Part shown: positions 43,076-51,503 of the stretch, one piece after another
How positions within the stretch are numbered: position 1 is the stretch's first letter
Layout of the letters: every line of letters begins with the position of its first letter
Assembly (NCBI RefSeq): GCF_004784465.1
Contig: NZ_SRRU01000008.1
Coordinates: 248,001 to 312,000, forward strand
Direction: 5' to 3'
DNA from: Streptomyces griseoluteus
GTDB taxonomy: Bacteria; Actinomycetota; Actinomycetes; Streptomycetales; Streptomycetaceae
Length of the DNA: 64,000 nucleotides
Translations under genes and position numbers: made by a program
Notes under the pieces: generated by a model
Told to the model about the DNA's origin: nothing
Database searches by the model: none
The model's input: only the letters and a program-made list of their open reading frames with translations

Positions 43076-44557
43076 ATGAACATCCGTCCATGGGTCGTCG
43101 TCGAGGCACCGGACGGTCGTGGCCTTCGCCGGGTGACCATCGGCGGGGAGACCGTGGGCACTGCCTGGTCGCTGCGTGAGCTGCGAAAGCTGCTGGATCG
43201 CCTCGGGTACCCGGATGTGGATATGGAGGATCCGGCGTCGGTGTGCTGGCGCGGCGGCGACAGCAGTACCTGGCCCGCCCGGGTCTGGAGAAGGCGTGTG
43301 ACCAGCGTCCTCCTGATGCTGGGACTGGTCGCGTCCGCGGTCCTCAACGGAATCATCGGATGGCCGGACGCCTCCGGCGCCCTGACTTTCGCGCAACGAA
43401 TAACCGGGGCCCTCTTCGTCCTGTCCAGTCTGATACAGGTCGCGGCAGCGATCTCGGTACTCGACTACTGGGGAAGACGGCAGTCGAAAGTCTCCGGTGC
43501 GATCGTCCTGCTCGGTGTCCTCATATCGCTCGGTACCGACAGCCTTCTCCTTCTGATGTGGCTCGAAGAGCGGGAGTACACGCCCTACATGCTGGCGTTC
43601 ATGCCTCTCTGGTGCTGGTCGGTGTGGGCCCTCGTCCTGCTGGTACGGGAGAAAACATGGAAGGGAGTTCCGCAACCCAAGCGATTCGCGGCCGGCGTGT
43701 TCGTATCGGCCCTCCTGACCGCTCTCAGTCTGGCGTACTCAACCATGTACCAACCAGCAGTTGCCCCTATGCGTTTCGCGCTGAAGGCGGAATTTGGGAC
43801 GGCGCGGGAAGATCGCGTACGTCCCTTCATCCAGGTCCCATTGAAACTCTCTGTCCGGAACACTGGAGAGGTCTCGGTATACGTCGTCATCAATGACTTC
43901 ACCGTGTACGGCAGAACTGCCAAGTATTCCGAGGAGGGTAACCTGGCGAAGCAGCAATGGAAGAAGAGCTTCGAGAAGAGTGAGACGAGAGAGGAAGCGG
44001 AACTGCACGTCGATCAACTGGAATACACGCGGATCAGCAGCGGGCGATTCTATCGGCCGGGTGAAGTTCTCGGCAGTGGACAGGAGGACGCTCGGGTGCA
44101 TGTGTTTGAGATTCCCAAGAAGGTCCGGTACGACCTGCTGCGCGTCGACCTTCAGGTCACGTACATGAGGAAGGATCGAGGGCGGATCGACGTGGGGAAT
44201 TTCAGCGAACCACACGCCTCGTGGATCAAGACGGAACCACACGCCTCGGGGATCAAGACGAGCCCGTACTACTGCCATCCGTCGTTGTGCGGGGAAACGC
44301 TCAGGTACCACGGCCGGGTGCGTCACAACGACAACCTGATAAACGTGACGCGCAAACCACGCTATGTGACGGCGGAATGGTCGCCGAAAAAAGGCCCTAA
44401 ATACTCAATTTCTTCCACTTACGATTTCGAAGGAGGAGGGGCCGCGGGTGATCCTGCCGAAGAAGCGAGAGAGGTTGACAGGTTCGGCGTATCCACGGTT
44501 TATGCCTATTCGGAGGTGTCCGTGGCGGAGTTGCTGAGGACTATTCCATCTCCTTAG
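43076..44557 (+). CDS. Membrane protein with five helices and a large C-terminal domain, function unknown
   Basis: About 493 residues, not recognised. A cytosolic N-terminus of 75 residues (MNIRPWVVVEAPDGRGLRRV) precedes five hydrophobic segments at about 76-95, 108-128, 139-162, 170-190 and 203-223. A polar domain of 270 residues follows and should be extracellular, given the five helices. It includes a Cys pair (YYCHPSLCG). A 27-bp direct repeat encodes a doubled EPHAS[WG]IKT. The DNA is less GC-rich than its neighbours, and rare codons such as ATA occur. ATG 43076 is preferred; ATG 43040 is an alternative. It converges on, and overlaps by 17 bases, the gene of a secreted protein. Confidence 0.75.
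   Translation: MNIRPWVVVEAPDGRGLRRVTIGGETVGTAWSLRELRKLLDRLGYPDVDMEDPASVCWRGGDSSTWPARVWRRRVTSVLLMLGLVASAVLNGIIGWPDASGALTFAQRITGALFVLSSLIQVAAAISVLDYWGRRQSKVSGAIVLLGVLISLGTDSLLLLMWLEEREYTPYMLAFMPLWCWSVWALVLLVREKTWKGVPQPKRFAAGVFVSALLTALSLAYSTMYQPAVAPMRFALKAEFGTAREDRVRPFIQVPLKLSVRNTGEVSVYVVINDFTVYGRTAKYSEEGNLAKQQWKKSFEKSETREEAELHVDQLEYTRISSGRFYRPGEVLGSGQEDARVHVFEIPKKVRYDLLRVDLQVTYMRKDRGRIDVGNFSEPHASWIKTEPHASGIKTSPYYCHPSLCGETLRYHGRVRHNDNLINVTRKPRYVTAEWSPKKGPKYSISSTYDFEGGGAAGDPAEEAREVDRFGVSTVYAYSEVSVAELLRTIPSP
44207..44260 (+). repeat. 27-bp direct repeat inside the membrane-protein gene
   Basis: Two adjacent copies (44207-44233 and 44234-44260) differ at one base (T versus G) and keep the reading frame, adding nine residues. 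Confidence 0.92.
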
Positions 44558-45950
44558 CCATCTTGACCCAGGAACCCGATTTGACCCCGGAATCCTGATC
44601 GAGTTGCAGGGCCACCCGGAGGCAATGAAGCCCCGGAGTGGCGAGGGTCTCGAAGAGTTCACTCGCCGGTACGGCATCGGCGAGCTTGGGGATAAGAAGT
44701 TTGATTTTCAGTCGAGCGTTGACAGATTCCTCATTCAGCAACTGGACGAGTACATCAAGAGAGTCGTCCCCTGATGCGTCCGATTTCCAGAAATCGTTGA
44801 CGCCTTCGGATTTCCACTTGGCTGGTACTACGCTCTTGAGATCGCGGTTCAGAGTGTCGTCCGAGACGGAATCGAAGACGGCATTGGTGCAGATTTCGGC
44901 CGCCTTCGGGAGTGGTTCGTCCGGCAGGCCCTGCGCGGAGGCGGCTTCCTCCTGCTTCTTCTTCATGCGCTCGGTCTGCTCGTCCGAGTCACCCTGATCG
45001 TCCAGGGACGAACTGGCCTCGTGCGTGGTTTCCGCGAGCTCCTTCCGCTCCTTGTCGGGAGTGTTCGGGTCGCTGATGATGACCAGCGAAGCAGTCACTG
45101 ACTTCGCGAGCTTCAAGGTCTTTGCAGGAGGGTCATGGGTTACGGCGGTGGTCACGTTGTTCACGGTCCCGCTCAGCGGTACGCGCAGCCCCTGCGGCGT
45201 CTTGTGGTCACCGATCACGCCCAGGGCCAATGCCGACCTCTCCGCGACCAGGGTGTACGTGCGCCGCTGCCCGGGCGACGTCCCTGACTGGTTCGCTGCG
45301 TCCAGCACGGCGGTCACCTGCTTCACGAGCTCGGTCAACTGTCTCCGCAGCGGTTGAGGTGTCTCAGGATCGGCGATCACGTCCAGGGTGGAGCTCAGAG
45401 CCCGCGCGGTCCTGATGACACCGTCACGCTCCTGCGGCGAGGTCCCCGGGTCCTCTACCGCCCGTAGGGCAGTGGTCAGTTGCCCCAGGCTGGGGGCCAA
45501 CTCCTCCGGAACCTCCCCCTTCTTCTGGTTCAGATCCCCCGTCACTTCATCGATGTCTTCGTTCTGCTGCGTCTCGGCGTGGGACGCCGATGTATCGCCT
45601 TCGCTGGGACTGGACGGCTCATCGGTGTCCGACGTCTTGCTCGGGTGCGGGGTCTCGGTCGAACTCGGAGTCCCGCCCGGAGATGATGTCGTCGAGGGCG
45701 GAGTGCTCGGCGTCGACGAAGGAGTTGACGTCGTGTCCGACGGAGCATCCGGCGTCGATGGGGGAGTGGGCCGCGGTGACGGAGGCGCGGGTGAAGAGGG
45801 GGGTGACCGACGAGGCTGGTCCGCCTGGGCCTCGCTGGGGACTTGAGAGGCCGGCAGGGGGATCAGGGGGGCTGCGGGCAACCCGAGCGCTACTGCCAGG
45901 GCGGATGCGCCGGCCATGTGCAGGACGTGTCGCCGAGTGGTTCTGGCCAT
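44541..45950 (-). CDS. Secreted protein with Pro/Ser/Thr linker and helical repeats, function unknown
   Basis: About 469 residues. The N-terminus (MARTTRRHVLHMAGASALAVALGLPA) is a signal peptide with a twin-Arg pair. Then comes a roughly 80-residue linker made almost only of Pro, Ser, Thr, Asp and Glu, typical of cell-wall-spanning proteins. Residues about 155-310 carry degenerate repeats of the form (I/V)xDPxTPxxxR followed by a hydrophobic helix (IADPETPQPLRRQL, ISDPNTPDKERKEL, VEDPGTSPQERDGV). The C-terminal domain has two Cys residues. ATG 45950 was chosen because it starts the signal peptide. It probably works with the convergent membrane protein; this is inferred from proximity and shared low GC. 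Confidence 0.75.
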   Translation of the reverse strand: MARTTRRHVLHMAGASALAVALGLPAAPLIPLPASQVPSEAQADQPRRSPPSSPAPPSPRPTPPSTPDAPSDTTSTPSSTPSTPPSTTSSPGGTPSSTETPHPSKTSDTDEPSSPSEGDTSASHAETQQNEDIDEVTGDLNQKKGEVPEELAPSLGQLTTALRAVEDPGTSPQERDGVIRTARALSSTLDVIADPETPQPLRRQLTELVKQVTAVLDAANQSGTSPGQRRTYTLVAERSALALGVIGDHKTPQGLRVPLSGTVNNVTTAVTHDPPAKTLKLAKSVTASLVIISDPNTPDKERKELAETTHEASSSLDDQGDSDEQTERMKKKQEEAASAQGLPDEPLPKAAEICTNAVFDSVSDDTLNRDLKSVVPAKWKSEGVNDFWKSDASGDDSLDVLVQLLNEESVNARLKIKLLIPKLADAVPASELFETLATPGLHCLRVALQLDQDSGVKSGSWVKMAKEME

Positions 45951-46617
45951 CGTGCGTCCAGACGGGATATACGTCGTGCTGCTTCGTCCGTTGCGGACAA
46001 AACTTTTAGAGAGTGGTCCAACGGCTTGCTTCCGCGTACAGGTCCGGTGCAAAAGCCGCTACAAGAAGATTTTTCACCGGTTCGGCGCATCACGCAACGT
46101 GAGTCCGAGCGTTTGCAGAAGTACCTCGGTCGGAGGGAGCGTCAGCTCGGGGGCCGTGCTCCCCGCGAACCGTGCCATGCCACCCTTCTCGGTTCGCGTG
46201 CGGCAGCCGGGGCAGCGGCCCGTTCGGACGGTGGCGGAGGGGAGAGGGAAGGGATGGCACACCGATGGGCCCCACTTGCAACAGTCGAAGGTCAGGTCGC
46301 CCTGGCCGGACTGACCCGGAACGGAAGGCCGTTCAGCTCTCCGTCTCAGGCTCGGGTACGGCCGGTACCGCGCGACCGCGAACGGCCCCGACCACCGCGC
46401 CCCTCCCGATCAGAGCCGCGAGCGCGGCGAGCCGCTCCCCCTCCCGTCGAGCAGCCGCCGTAACACCTCGCCGACCACAGTGGATCAAGAGGCCGGACGC
46501 ACGAGATAGCGCGCGACGCCCGAGCTGAGCAGGGGTTTCGCGGGTGGGCAGGATTATTCGGCCGCCTCCGGGAAACGCGGACCGGGACCGCTTGACCGCG
46601 AGCGCCAGGAGGCGACC
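45951..46617. other. Long non-coding stretch between the secreted protein and DUF5709
   Basis: 667 bases with only short, shadow-like frames. The part near 45980-46090 is rich in A and T and should carry the promoter of the secreted-protein gene. A minus-strand frame at 46074-46262 with a CPGC pair has no ribosome site. A small hairpin is listed separately. Confidence 0.5.
46319..46334. repeat. Small inverted repeat GAACGG-AAGG-CCGTTC
   Basis: Six-base perfect arms with a four-base loop inside a non-coding stretch. It could be a weak terminator or an operator. No other evidence is available. Confidence 0.3.
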
Positions 46618-47082
46618 ATGAGTGACGAGACCCCGATGGCGGACGACGCCTACCAGCCCACCGGCGGCAATGAGGAGCAGGAGGACGCCGCGCCGCTGGA
46701 TCTGCAGGACGCGGTCGGTGAGCGGGACTACGACGAGATCCTCGACGAGGGGTACTCCCCGCCCGAGCGGCCACTGGGCGTCAACAAGTACGGAACCACG
46801 GCCGCCGAGCAGCATGACGGGGAGACGCTGGACGAGCGGCTGGAGCAGGAGGTGCCGGATGTGTCCGCGCCGGCCGGGGACGGGGTGGGTGACCTGCCCG
46901 GCGGGGAGGGCGAACCGGTCGACCCGGAGGTCGGCGACGCCCGCGCGGGCCGCCTGGTCGCCCCGGACGAGGGCGCGCACACCGACACGGTGAGTGAGGA
47001 GGTCGCGGAGGACGTCGGTATCGACGGGGGCGCGGCGGGCGCCGAGGAGGCGGCCGTGCACGTGATCCGGGACGAGGGCTGA
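46618..47082 (+). CDS. DUF5709 acidic protein
   Basis: A 154-residue, very acidic and probably disordered protein. The blocks DDAYQPTGGNEEQEDAAPLDL, DYDEILDEGYSPPERPLGV, GTTAAEQ and GDLPGGEGEP match the DUF5709 family as I remember it, which is widespread in actinomycetes and has no known function. A strong AGGAGG lies six bases before the ATG. No membrane or signal sequence is visible. Upstream is a long non-coding stretch; downstream the epimerase gene has its own leaderless promoter. Confidence 0.85.
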   Translation: MSDETPMADDAYQPTGGNEEQEDAAPLDLQDAVGERDYDEILDEGYSPPERPLGVNKYGTTAAEQHDGETLDERLEQEVPDVSAPAGDGVGDLPGGEGEPVDPEVGDARAGRLVAPDEGAHTDTVSEEVAEDVGIDGGAAGAEEAAVHVIRDEG

Positions 47083-47130
47083 CCGCGCACGGGTTCTTAC
47101 CGAGTGGTGACGCCGGGGCGGTGAACCGGG

Positions 47131-47145
47131 GAAACGGACGTCCGG
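47131..47145 (+). promoter_or_regulatory. Motif GAAACG-GACGTCCGG upstream of the epimerase (copy 1)
   Basis: It is related to the near-identical 20-mers at 50050-50069 and 53851-53870, but with the two halves adjacent instead of separated by two bases. It ends six bases before the -10 box, so it overlaps the -35 region. Confidence 0.5.
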
Positions 47146-47150
47146 GCGCC

Positions 47151-47156
47151 TAGCTT
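47151..47156 (+). promoter_or_regulatory. -10 box of a leaderless promoter for the epimerase gene
   Basis: TAGCTT lies seven bases before ATG 47164, and no ribosome site fits. The same geometry is found before the GT2 and membrane-protein genes of this locus. Confidence 0.55.
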
Positions 47157-47163
47157 AAAGGCC

Positions 47164-48153
47164 ATGCGTGTATTGGTCACCGGCGGTGCCGGGTTCATCG
47201 GGTCGCACGTCGTGGACGTGCTGCGGGCGTCCGGGCACGAGGCCGTGGTCTTCGACGTCCGCGACGATCCCGCCGCGGACGTGCGGGACCGGGAAGCGGT
47301 CACCCGCGCCCTCGCCGGGGTGGACGCCGTGTGTCACCAGGCCGCCATGGTCGGCCTCGGCAACGGTGTCGACGACGCGGCCGAGTACGTCTCCCGCAAC
47401 GACCTCGGCACCGCCGTCCTGCTGGCCGCGATGGCGGAGACGGGCGTGCCACGGCTGGTGCTGGCCGGGTCCATGGTGGTGTATGGCGAGGGTCGCTACG
47501 AGTGCCCCGCCCACGGGGTCGTACGGCCGGGCCCGCGCGCCGAGGCCGACCTGAAGGAAGGCCGCTTCGAGCCGCCCTGCCCCGTCTGCGGCACCGCGCT
47601 CGTCCCCGGCCTGGTGGGCGAGGACGCCCCGGCCGACCCGCGCAACGTCTACGCCGCCACCAAGCTGGCCCAGGAGCACCTGGCCGCCGCCTGGGCCCGC
47701 GCCACCGGCGGCACCGCGCTCTCCCTGCGCTACCACAACGTGTACGGCCCCCGGATGCCCCGCGACACCCCGTACGCCGGAGTCGCCGCGTTCTTCCGCT
47801 CGGCGCTGGAACGGGGCGAGGCGCCAACGGTGTTCGAGGACGGGGGCCAGCGGCGCGACTTCGTGCACGTACGGGACGTGGCGGCGGCGAACCTGGCCGC
47901 GCTCACGGCGCCGGACCGGCCAGGCGTGCTCACCGCGTACAACACCGGCAGCGGCGAGCCCCGTACGGTCGGCGAGCTGGCCCGGGCGCTGGCCGCCGCG
48001 CACGGTGGCCCGGAGCCGGTCGTCACCGGCGAGTACCGCCTCGGCGACGTGCGGCACATCACCGCGGACTCCGCCCGGCTGCGCACCGAGCTGCACTGGC
48101 GGCCCGGGGTCACCTTCGCCGACGGGATGGCGGACTTCGCGGGGACCGGCTGA
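47164..48153 (+). CDS. NAD-dependent epimerase/dehydratase (extended SDR) with a Cys knuckle
   Basis: A 329-residue GalE-like nucleotide-sugar enzyme. It has the NAD loop GGAGFIGSH at residues 7-15, the YAATK catalytic Tyr/Lys and RYHNVYGPR in the substrate region. Between the catalytic Ser region and YAATK an insertion carries YECPAHG and, 20 residues on, PPCPVCG, which could be a small metal-binding knuckle. The enzyme should act on a nucleoside-diphosphate sugar. The start has a -10 box seven bases upstream, so translation is probably leaderless. Downstream, on the other strand, lie a sensor kinase and regulator; further on come two glycosyltransferase-like genes, so sugar transfer to a lipid or surface polymer is the likely theme. 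Confidence 0.9.
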   Translation: MRVLVTGGAGFIGSHVVDVLRASGHEAVVFDVRDDPAADVRDREAVTRALAGVDAVCHQAAMVGLGNGVDDAAEYVSRNDLGTAVLLAAMAETGVPRLVLAGSMVVYGEGRYECPAHGVVRPGPRAEADLKEGRFEPPCPVCGTALVPGLVGEDAPADPRNVYAATKLAQEHLAAAWARATGGTALSLRYHNVYGPRMPRDTPYAGVAAFFRSALERGEAPTVFEDGGQRRDFVHVRDVAAANLAALTAPDRPGVLTAYNTGSGEPRTVGELARALAAAHGGPEPVVTGEYRLGDVRHITADSARLRTELHWRPGVTFADGMADFAGTG

Positions 48154-48154
48154 G

Positions 48155-49267
48155 TCAGGAGGCCGGGGCGGGCAGGGTCACCTCGAAGCGGCAGCCGCCG
48201 GGGATGTTCCGCACGCTCGCCCGCCCCTGGTGCGCCTCCACGATCCCCCGGACGATCGCCAGCCCGAGCCCCGCGCCCGCCGGCGGTGTCCGCGCGTCCG
48301 TGCCGCGCCAGCCGGTGTCGAAGACGCGGGGCAGGTCCTCCTCCGGAATGCCGCCGCAGCCGTCGGTCACCGACAGCACGACGCCCTCCGGCGCCCGCCG
48401 GGCCGCGACGGCGACCGTGCCGTCGGCCGGGGTCCGGCGGATGGCGTTGACCAGCAGGTTGGCGATGACCCGGCTCATCTCCTTGCCGTCCACCTCGACC
48501 GGCACCGGCCGCACCCCGTCGCCCACCAGCCGTACGCCGTGCTCGCGGGCGAGCGGGCCGACCCCGGCGAGGGCGTCGCCCACCAGGTCGTACAGCGAGA
48601 TCCGCGAAGGGCTCAGGGGCAGCGTCCCGGCGTGGATGCGGGAGAGTTCGAAGAGGTCGCCGACCATGCCGTTGAGGCGTTCCACCTCGGTGCGCATCTG
48701 CCGCAGATAGCGGGCCGGATCGGCGGCCACCCCGTCCTCCAGCGCCTCCGACATGGCGCGCAGACCGGCCAACGGGGTCCGCAGGTCGTGCGAGATCCAG
48801 GCGACCAGCTCGCGCCGGGACGCCTCCAGGGCGCGTTCGCGCTCGCGGGAGGCGGCCAGCCGGCCGCTGGTCGCGGCCAGTTCCCGGCTCAGGGCGTCCA
48901 GTTCGGCGGTGGCCGGTGCGGCGGGTGCGGAGAAGGCGCCCGCGTCGCCGAAGTGCCGTGCCGCGTCCGTCAGTTCCCGGCTGCGGGCGACCACCCGGCG
49001 GCCCAGGAGGAGCGCACTCGCCAGCGAGACGACCGCCGCCATGGCGACGACCGTGGTCACCACCCGCAGGTCGTGCGGGGACAGGAACATCGCCCAGGCC
49101 ACCGCCATGGTGCCCGCCAGCATGGCGAACACGCCGACACCCGCGACGACGGTGAGCGAGGCGGTCAGCGAGCGGCGCCGCACCAGCCGCAGCACGGCGG
49201 CGCCGAGCAGACCGGAGGCGGCGGCACCGAGGAAGGCGTACAGGGCGATGAGGAGGTTGTCACGCAC
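48155..49267 (-). CDS. Two-component sensor histidine kinase
   Basis: A 370-residue kinase with about four N-terminal helices (residues 3-30 and 36-90), a HAMP-like linker, the H-box WISHDLRTPLAG with His160, the N-box NLLVNAIRRTP, and the G-boxes DGCGGIP and GAGLGLAIVRG. The extracellular sensing loops are very short, so it may sense the membrane itself. The GTG start overlaps the end of the response-regulator gene by eight bases, so both are made together. It converges on the epimerase gene with one base between. Confidence 0.95.
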   Translation of the reverse strand: MRDNLLIALYAFLGAAASGLLGAAVLRLVRRRSLTASLTVVAGVGVFAMLAGTMAVAWAMFLSPHDLRVVTTVVAMAAVVSLASALLLGRRVVARSRELTDAARHFGDAGAFSAPAAPATAELDALSRELAATSGRLAASRERERALEASRRELVAWISHDLRTPLAGLRAMSEALEDGVAADPARYLRQMRTEVERLNGMVGDLFELSRIHAGTLPLSPSRISLYDLVGDALAGVGPLAREHGVRLVGDGVRPVPVEVDGKEMSRVIANLLVNAIRRTPADGTVAVAARRAPEGVVLSVTDGCGGIPEEDLPRVFDTGWRGTDARTPPAGAGLGLAIVRGIVEAHQGRASVRNIPGGCRFEVTLPAPAS

Positions 49268-50006
49268 GTCGGTCCTCCTCCGGCCCGGCGGCCGCGTCCG
49301 GTTCGAAGCGGTAGCCGACGCCCCACACGGTACGGATCAGCCGGGGCCGGGCCGGGTCCTCCTCGACCTTGCCGCGCAGCCGGCGGACATGGACGGTCAC
49401 CGTGGACAGGTCGCCGAAGTCCCAGCCCCACACCTCCCGCATCAGCTCCTCGCGGCCGAAGGCACGGCCCGGATGCCGCAGGAAAAATGCCAGCAGATCG
49501 AACTCCCGCAGGGTCAGGGCGAGTTCGGTGCCGTTCCGGGTGGCCCGACGGGCCGCCGTGTCGAGCGTCAGGCCCCCCGCCGCCAACGGGCCGGGGGCGG
49601 CCGGCACCCGGCCGGCGGGGCGGGTGCGGCGCAGTACCGACTCCACGCGCAGCACCAGCTCGCGCGGGCTGAACGGCTTCGTCACGTAGTCGTCCGCACC
49701 GACCTCCAGGCCGAGCACACGGTCGTCCTCGTCACCGCGGGCGGTGAGCATGATGACCGGCACCGGGCCGCGCTCCCGCAGCCGGGCGCACACCTCCAGC
49801 CCGTCCATGCCGGGCAGCATGAGGTCGAGCACCACCAGGTCGGGCCACCGGCCGGCGGCGGACGCGAGGGCGGAAGGGCCGTCCGCGGCGCGGTCCACCG
49901 CGTGTCCGGCACGGACCAGGTACCCGGCGACGACCTCCGCGACGGTCGGGTCGTCGTCCACGACCAGTACGCGGCCCGCGGACGGGGTTGTGTTCGGCTG
50001 CTGCAT
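49260..50006 (-). CDS. OmpR/PhoB-type response regulator
   Basis: A 248-residue regulator. The receiver domain (residues 12-125) has acidic pocket Asp18/Asp19, phospho-acceptor Asp61 in VVLDLMLPGMDG, Thr88 and Lys110. The winged-helix DNA-binding domain follows (residues about 150-240) with LTLREFDLLAFFLRHPGRAF and VTVHVRRLRGKVE. ATG 50006 was chosen because the receiver begins directly after it; the extended frame overlaps the divergent promoter. It probably controls the nearby genes that share the GACGTCCGG motif, but that is an inference. Confidence 0.94.
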   Translation of the reverse strand: MQQPNTTPSAGRVLVVDDDPTVAEVVAGYLVRAGHAVDRAADGPSALASAAGRWPDLVVLDLMLPGMDGLEVCARLRERGPVPVIMLTARGDEDDRVLGLEVGADDYVTKPFSPRELVLRVESVLRRTRPAGRVPAAPGPLAAGGLTLDTAARRATRNGTELALTLREFDLLAFFLRHPGRAFGREELMREVWGWDFGDLSTVTVHVRRLRGKVEEDPARPRLIRTVWGVGYRFEPDAAAGPEEDRRA

Positions 50007-50049
50007 GCCCTCAGCCTGGCACCCCGGCCGGGCCCCGGCCCCCACGGCA

Positions 50050-50069
50050 GCCGGACGTCCGCGTTTCGT
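50050..50069 (-). promoter_or_regulatory. 20-bp motif between the regulator and GT2 genes (copy 2)
   Basis: Read on the minus strand it is ACGAAACGCGGACGTCCGGC, identical in 19 of 20 positions to the copy at 53851-53870. A looser version (ACGAACCGGACTTCCG on the minus strand) follows at about 50077-50092. The site lies 44 bases before the regulator start and 37 bases before the GT2 -10 box. Confidence 0.65.
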
Positions 50070-50106
50070 AAGGAGCGGAAGTCCGGTTCGTCCCGGTTCG
50101 GCTTCG

Positions 50107-50112
50107 TAGGGT
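50107..50112 (+). promoter_or_regulatory. -10 box of a leaderless promoter for the GT2 gene
   Basis: TAGGGT lies exactly seven bases before GTG 50120. This spacing decides the start of the GT2 gene, since GTG 50111 overlaps the -10 box itself. Confidence 0.5.
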
Positions 50113-50119
50113 GAAAGCC

Positions 50120-50842
50120 GTGACCACCTCACCCCCACCCACCGCTGCCCTCGTGGACGTCGTGCTGCCCTGCCTGGACGAGGCAGAGGCGCTGCCCTGG
50201 GTGCTGGCCCGCATCCCGGCGGGCTGGCGCGCCATCGTCGTGGACAACGGCTCCACCGACGGCTCCGCCGAGGTCGCCAGCGCCCTGGGCGCGACCGTCG
50301 TACGCGAGGAGCGGCGCGGCTTCGGCGCCGCCTGCCACGCCGGGCTGCTCGCCGCCACCGCGGACCTGGTCTGCTTCTGCGACTGCGACGCCTCTCTCGA
50401 CCCGAGCCTGCTCGTGCCCTTCGTCGAGGAGGTGCGCGCGGGCGGGGCCGACATGGTGCTCGGGCGGCGCCGTCCGCAGGGGCGGGGGAGCTGGCCCGCG
50501 CACGCCCGCGCGGGAAACCTCGCGCTCTCCCTGCTGCTGCGCCGCCGCACCGGACTCACCCTGCGCGACCTCGGCCCGCTGCGTGCGGTCCGCCGCGCAC
50601 CGCTGCTCGCCCTCGGTCTCACCGACCGGCGCAGCGGCTACCCCCTGGAGATGGTGGTCCGCGCGGCCGACGCCGGCTGGCGGGTCGTCGAGCACGACGT
50701 GCCGTACCTGCCGCGTTCCGGCGCCTCCAAGGTCACCGGCACCTGGCGCGGCACCTGGCAGGCGGTACGCGACATGAGCCGGGTCCTGCGGGACACGCCC
50801 CCGGACCGGCGGGAGCGGACGGCAACGGGGGGTACCCGGTGA
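50120..50842 (+). CDS. GT2-family glycosyltransferase
   Basis: A 240-residue GT-A enzyme. VDVVLPCLDEAEALPWVL opens the nucleotide-sugar fold, VVDNGSTDGS follows, and the metal-binding FCDCDAS corresponds to DxD. Enzymes of this shape resemble dolichol/polyprenyl-phosphate sugar synthases but lack membrane helices here. It probably moves a sugar onto a polyprenyl phosphate or a similar lipid carrier. The start is set by the leaderless -10 box. It is first in a run with the DUF2064 transferase (43-base gap) and methyltransferase, divergent from the regulator. Confidence 0.9.
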   Translation: MTTSPPPTAALVDVVLPCLDEAEALPWVLARIPAGWRAIVVDNGSTDGSAEVASALGATVVREERRGFGAACHAGLLAATADLVCFCDCDASLDPSLLVPFVEEVRAGGADMVLGRRRPQGRGSWPAHARAGNLALSLLLRRRTGLTLRDLGPLRAVRRAPLLALGLTDRRSGYPLEMVVRAADAGWRVVEHDVPYLPRSGASKVTGTWRGTWQAVRDMSRVLRDTPPDRRERTATGGTR

Positions 50843-50885
50843 AGGCAGGGCCGCCCCCCGGCGCTGCGGTACCTGGAGAACGCCC

Positions 50886-51503
50886 ATGACCACTCTCCTC
50901 GTCATCGCCAAGGAACCCCGGCCGGGCAGGGTCAAGACCCGCCTCACCCCACCGTTCACGCCCGTGCAGGCCGCCGCGCTCGCCGAGGCCGCGCTCACGG
51001 ACACCCTCCGCGCGGTGGCCGCCGCGCCCGCGAGACGCCGGGTACTGGTCCTGGACGGGCGGCCGGGGCCCTGGCTGCCCGCCGGGTTCGAGGTCGTCCC
51101 GCAGTGCGGGGGCGGCCTCGACGAACGGCTGGCGGACGCCTTCGCCCGCTGCACCGGGCCCACTCTGCTGGTCGGCATGGACACCCCACAGATCACCTCC
51201 GACCTGCTGACCCTGGACTTCACCGACTGTGACGCCCGTTTCGGCCCGGCCGAGGACGGCGGCTTCTGGGCCCTCGGCCTGGCCCGCCCCGAGCCCGGGC
51301 TGCTGCGGGGCGTTCCGATGTCCGTGCCCGAGACGGGGAGCGTGCAGCGTGAGCGGCTGGCCGCCGCCGGGCTGCGGGTGCGTGAGCTGCCCCGGCTGCG
51401 GGACGTCGACACCGCCGCCGACGCCCGCGCCGTGGCCGCCCTCGCCCCCGACACCGCCTTCGCCGCGCGTCTGGCGGCCCTCACCCACTCCGGAGCAGCA
51501 TGA
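50886..51503 (+). CDS. DUF2064 (TIGR04282-type) glycosyltransferase-like protein
   Basis: A 205-residue nucleotidyl/glycosyl-transferase-like protein. The N-terminus VIAKEPRPGRVKTRL is the family signature, GMDTPQIT is the nucleotide/metal site and PAEDGGFWALGL follows. Genes of this family usually lie beside a GT2 enzyme, as here, and a SAM methyltransferase, and the trio is thought to make a glycolipid or related surface compound. The real reaction is unknown. ATG 50886 has GGAGAA upstream. The stop overlaps the methyltransferase start as ATGA. Confidence 0.9.
   Translation: MTTLLVIAKEPRPGRVKTRLTPPFTPVQAAALAEAALTDTLRAVAAAPARRRVLVLDGRPGPWLPAGFEVVPQCGGGLDERLADAFARCTGPTLLVGMDTPQITSDLLTLDFTDCDARFGPAEDGGFWALGLARPEPGLLRGVPMSVPETGSVQRERLAAAGLRVRELPRLRDVDTAADARAVAALAPDTAFAARLAALTHSGAA

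Noticed and set aside
46074..46463. Small frames on both strands between the secreted protein and DUF5709, one with a CPGC pair
   Set aside because: No ribosome sites, odd composition, and no recognised motif beyond the Cys pair.
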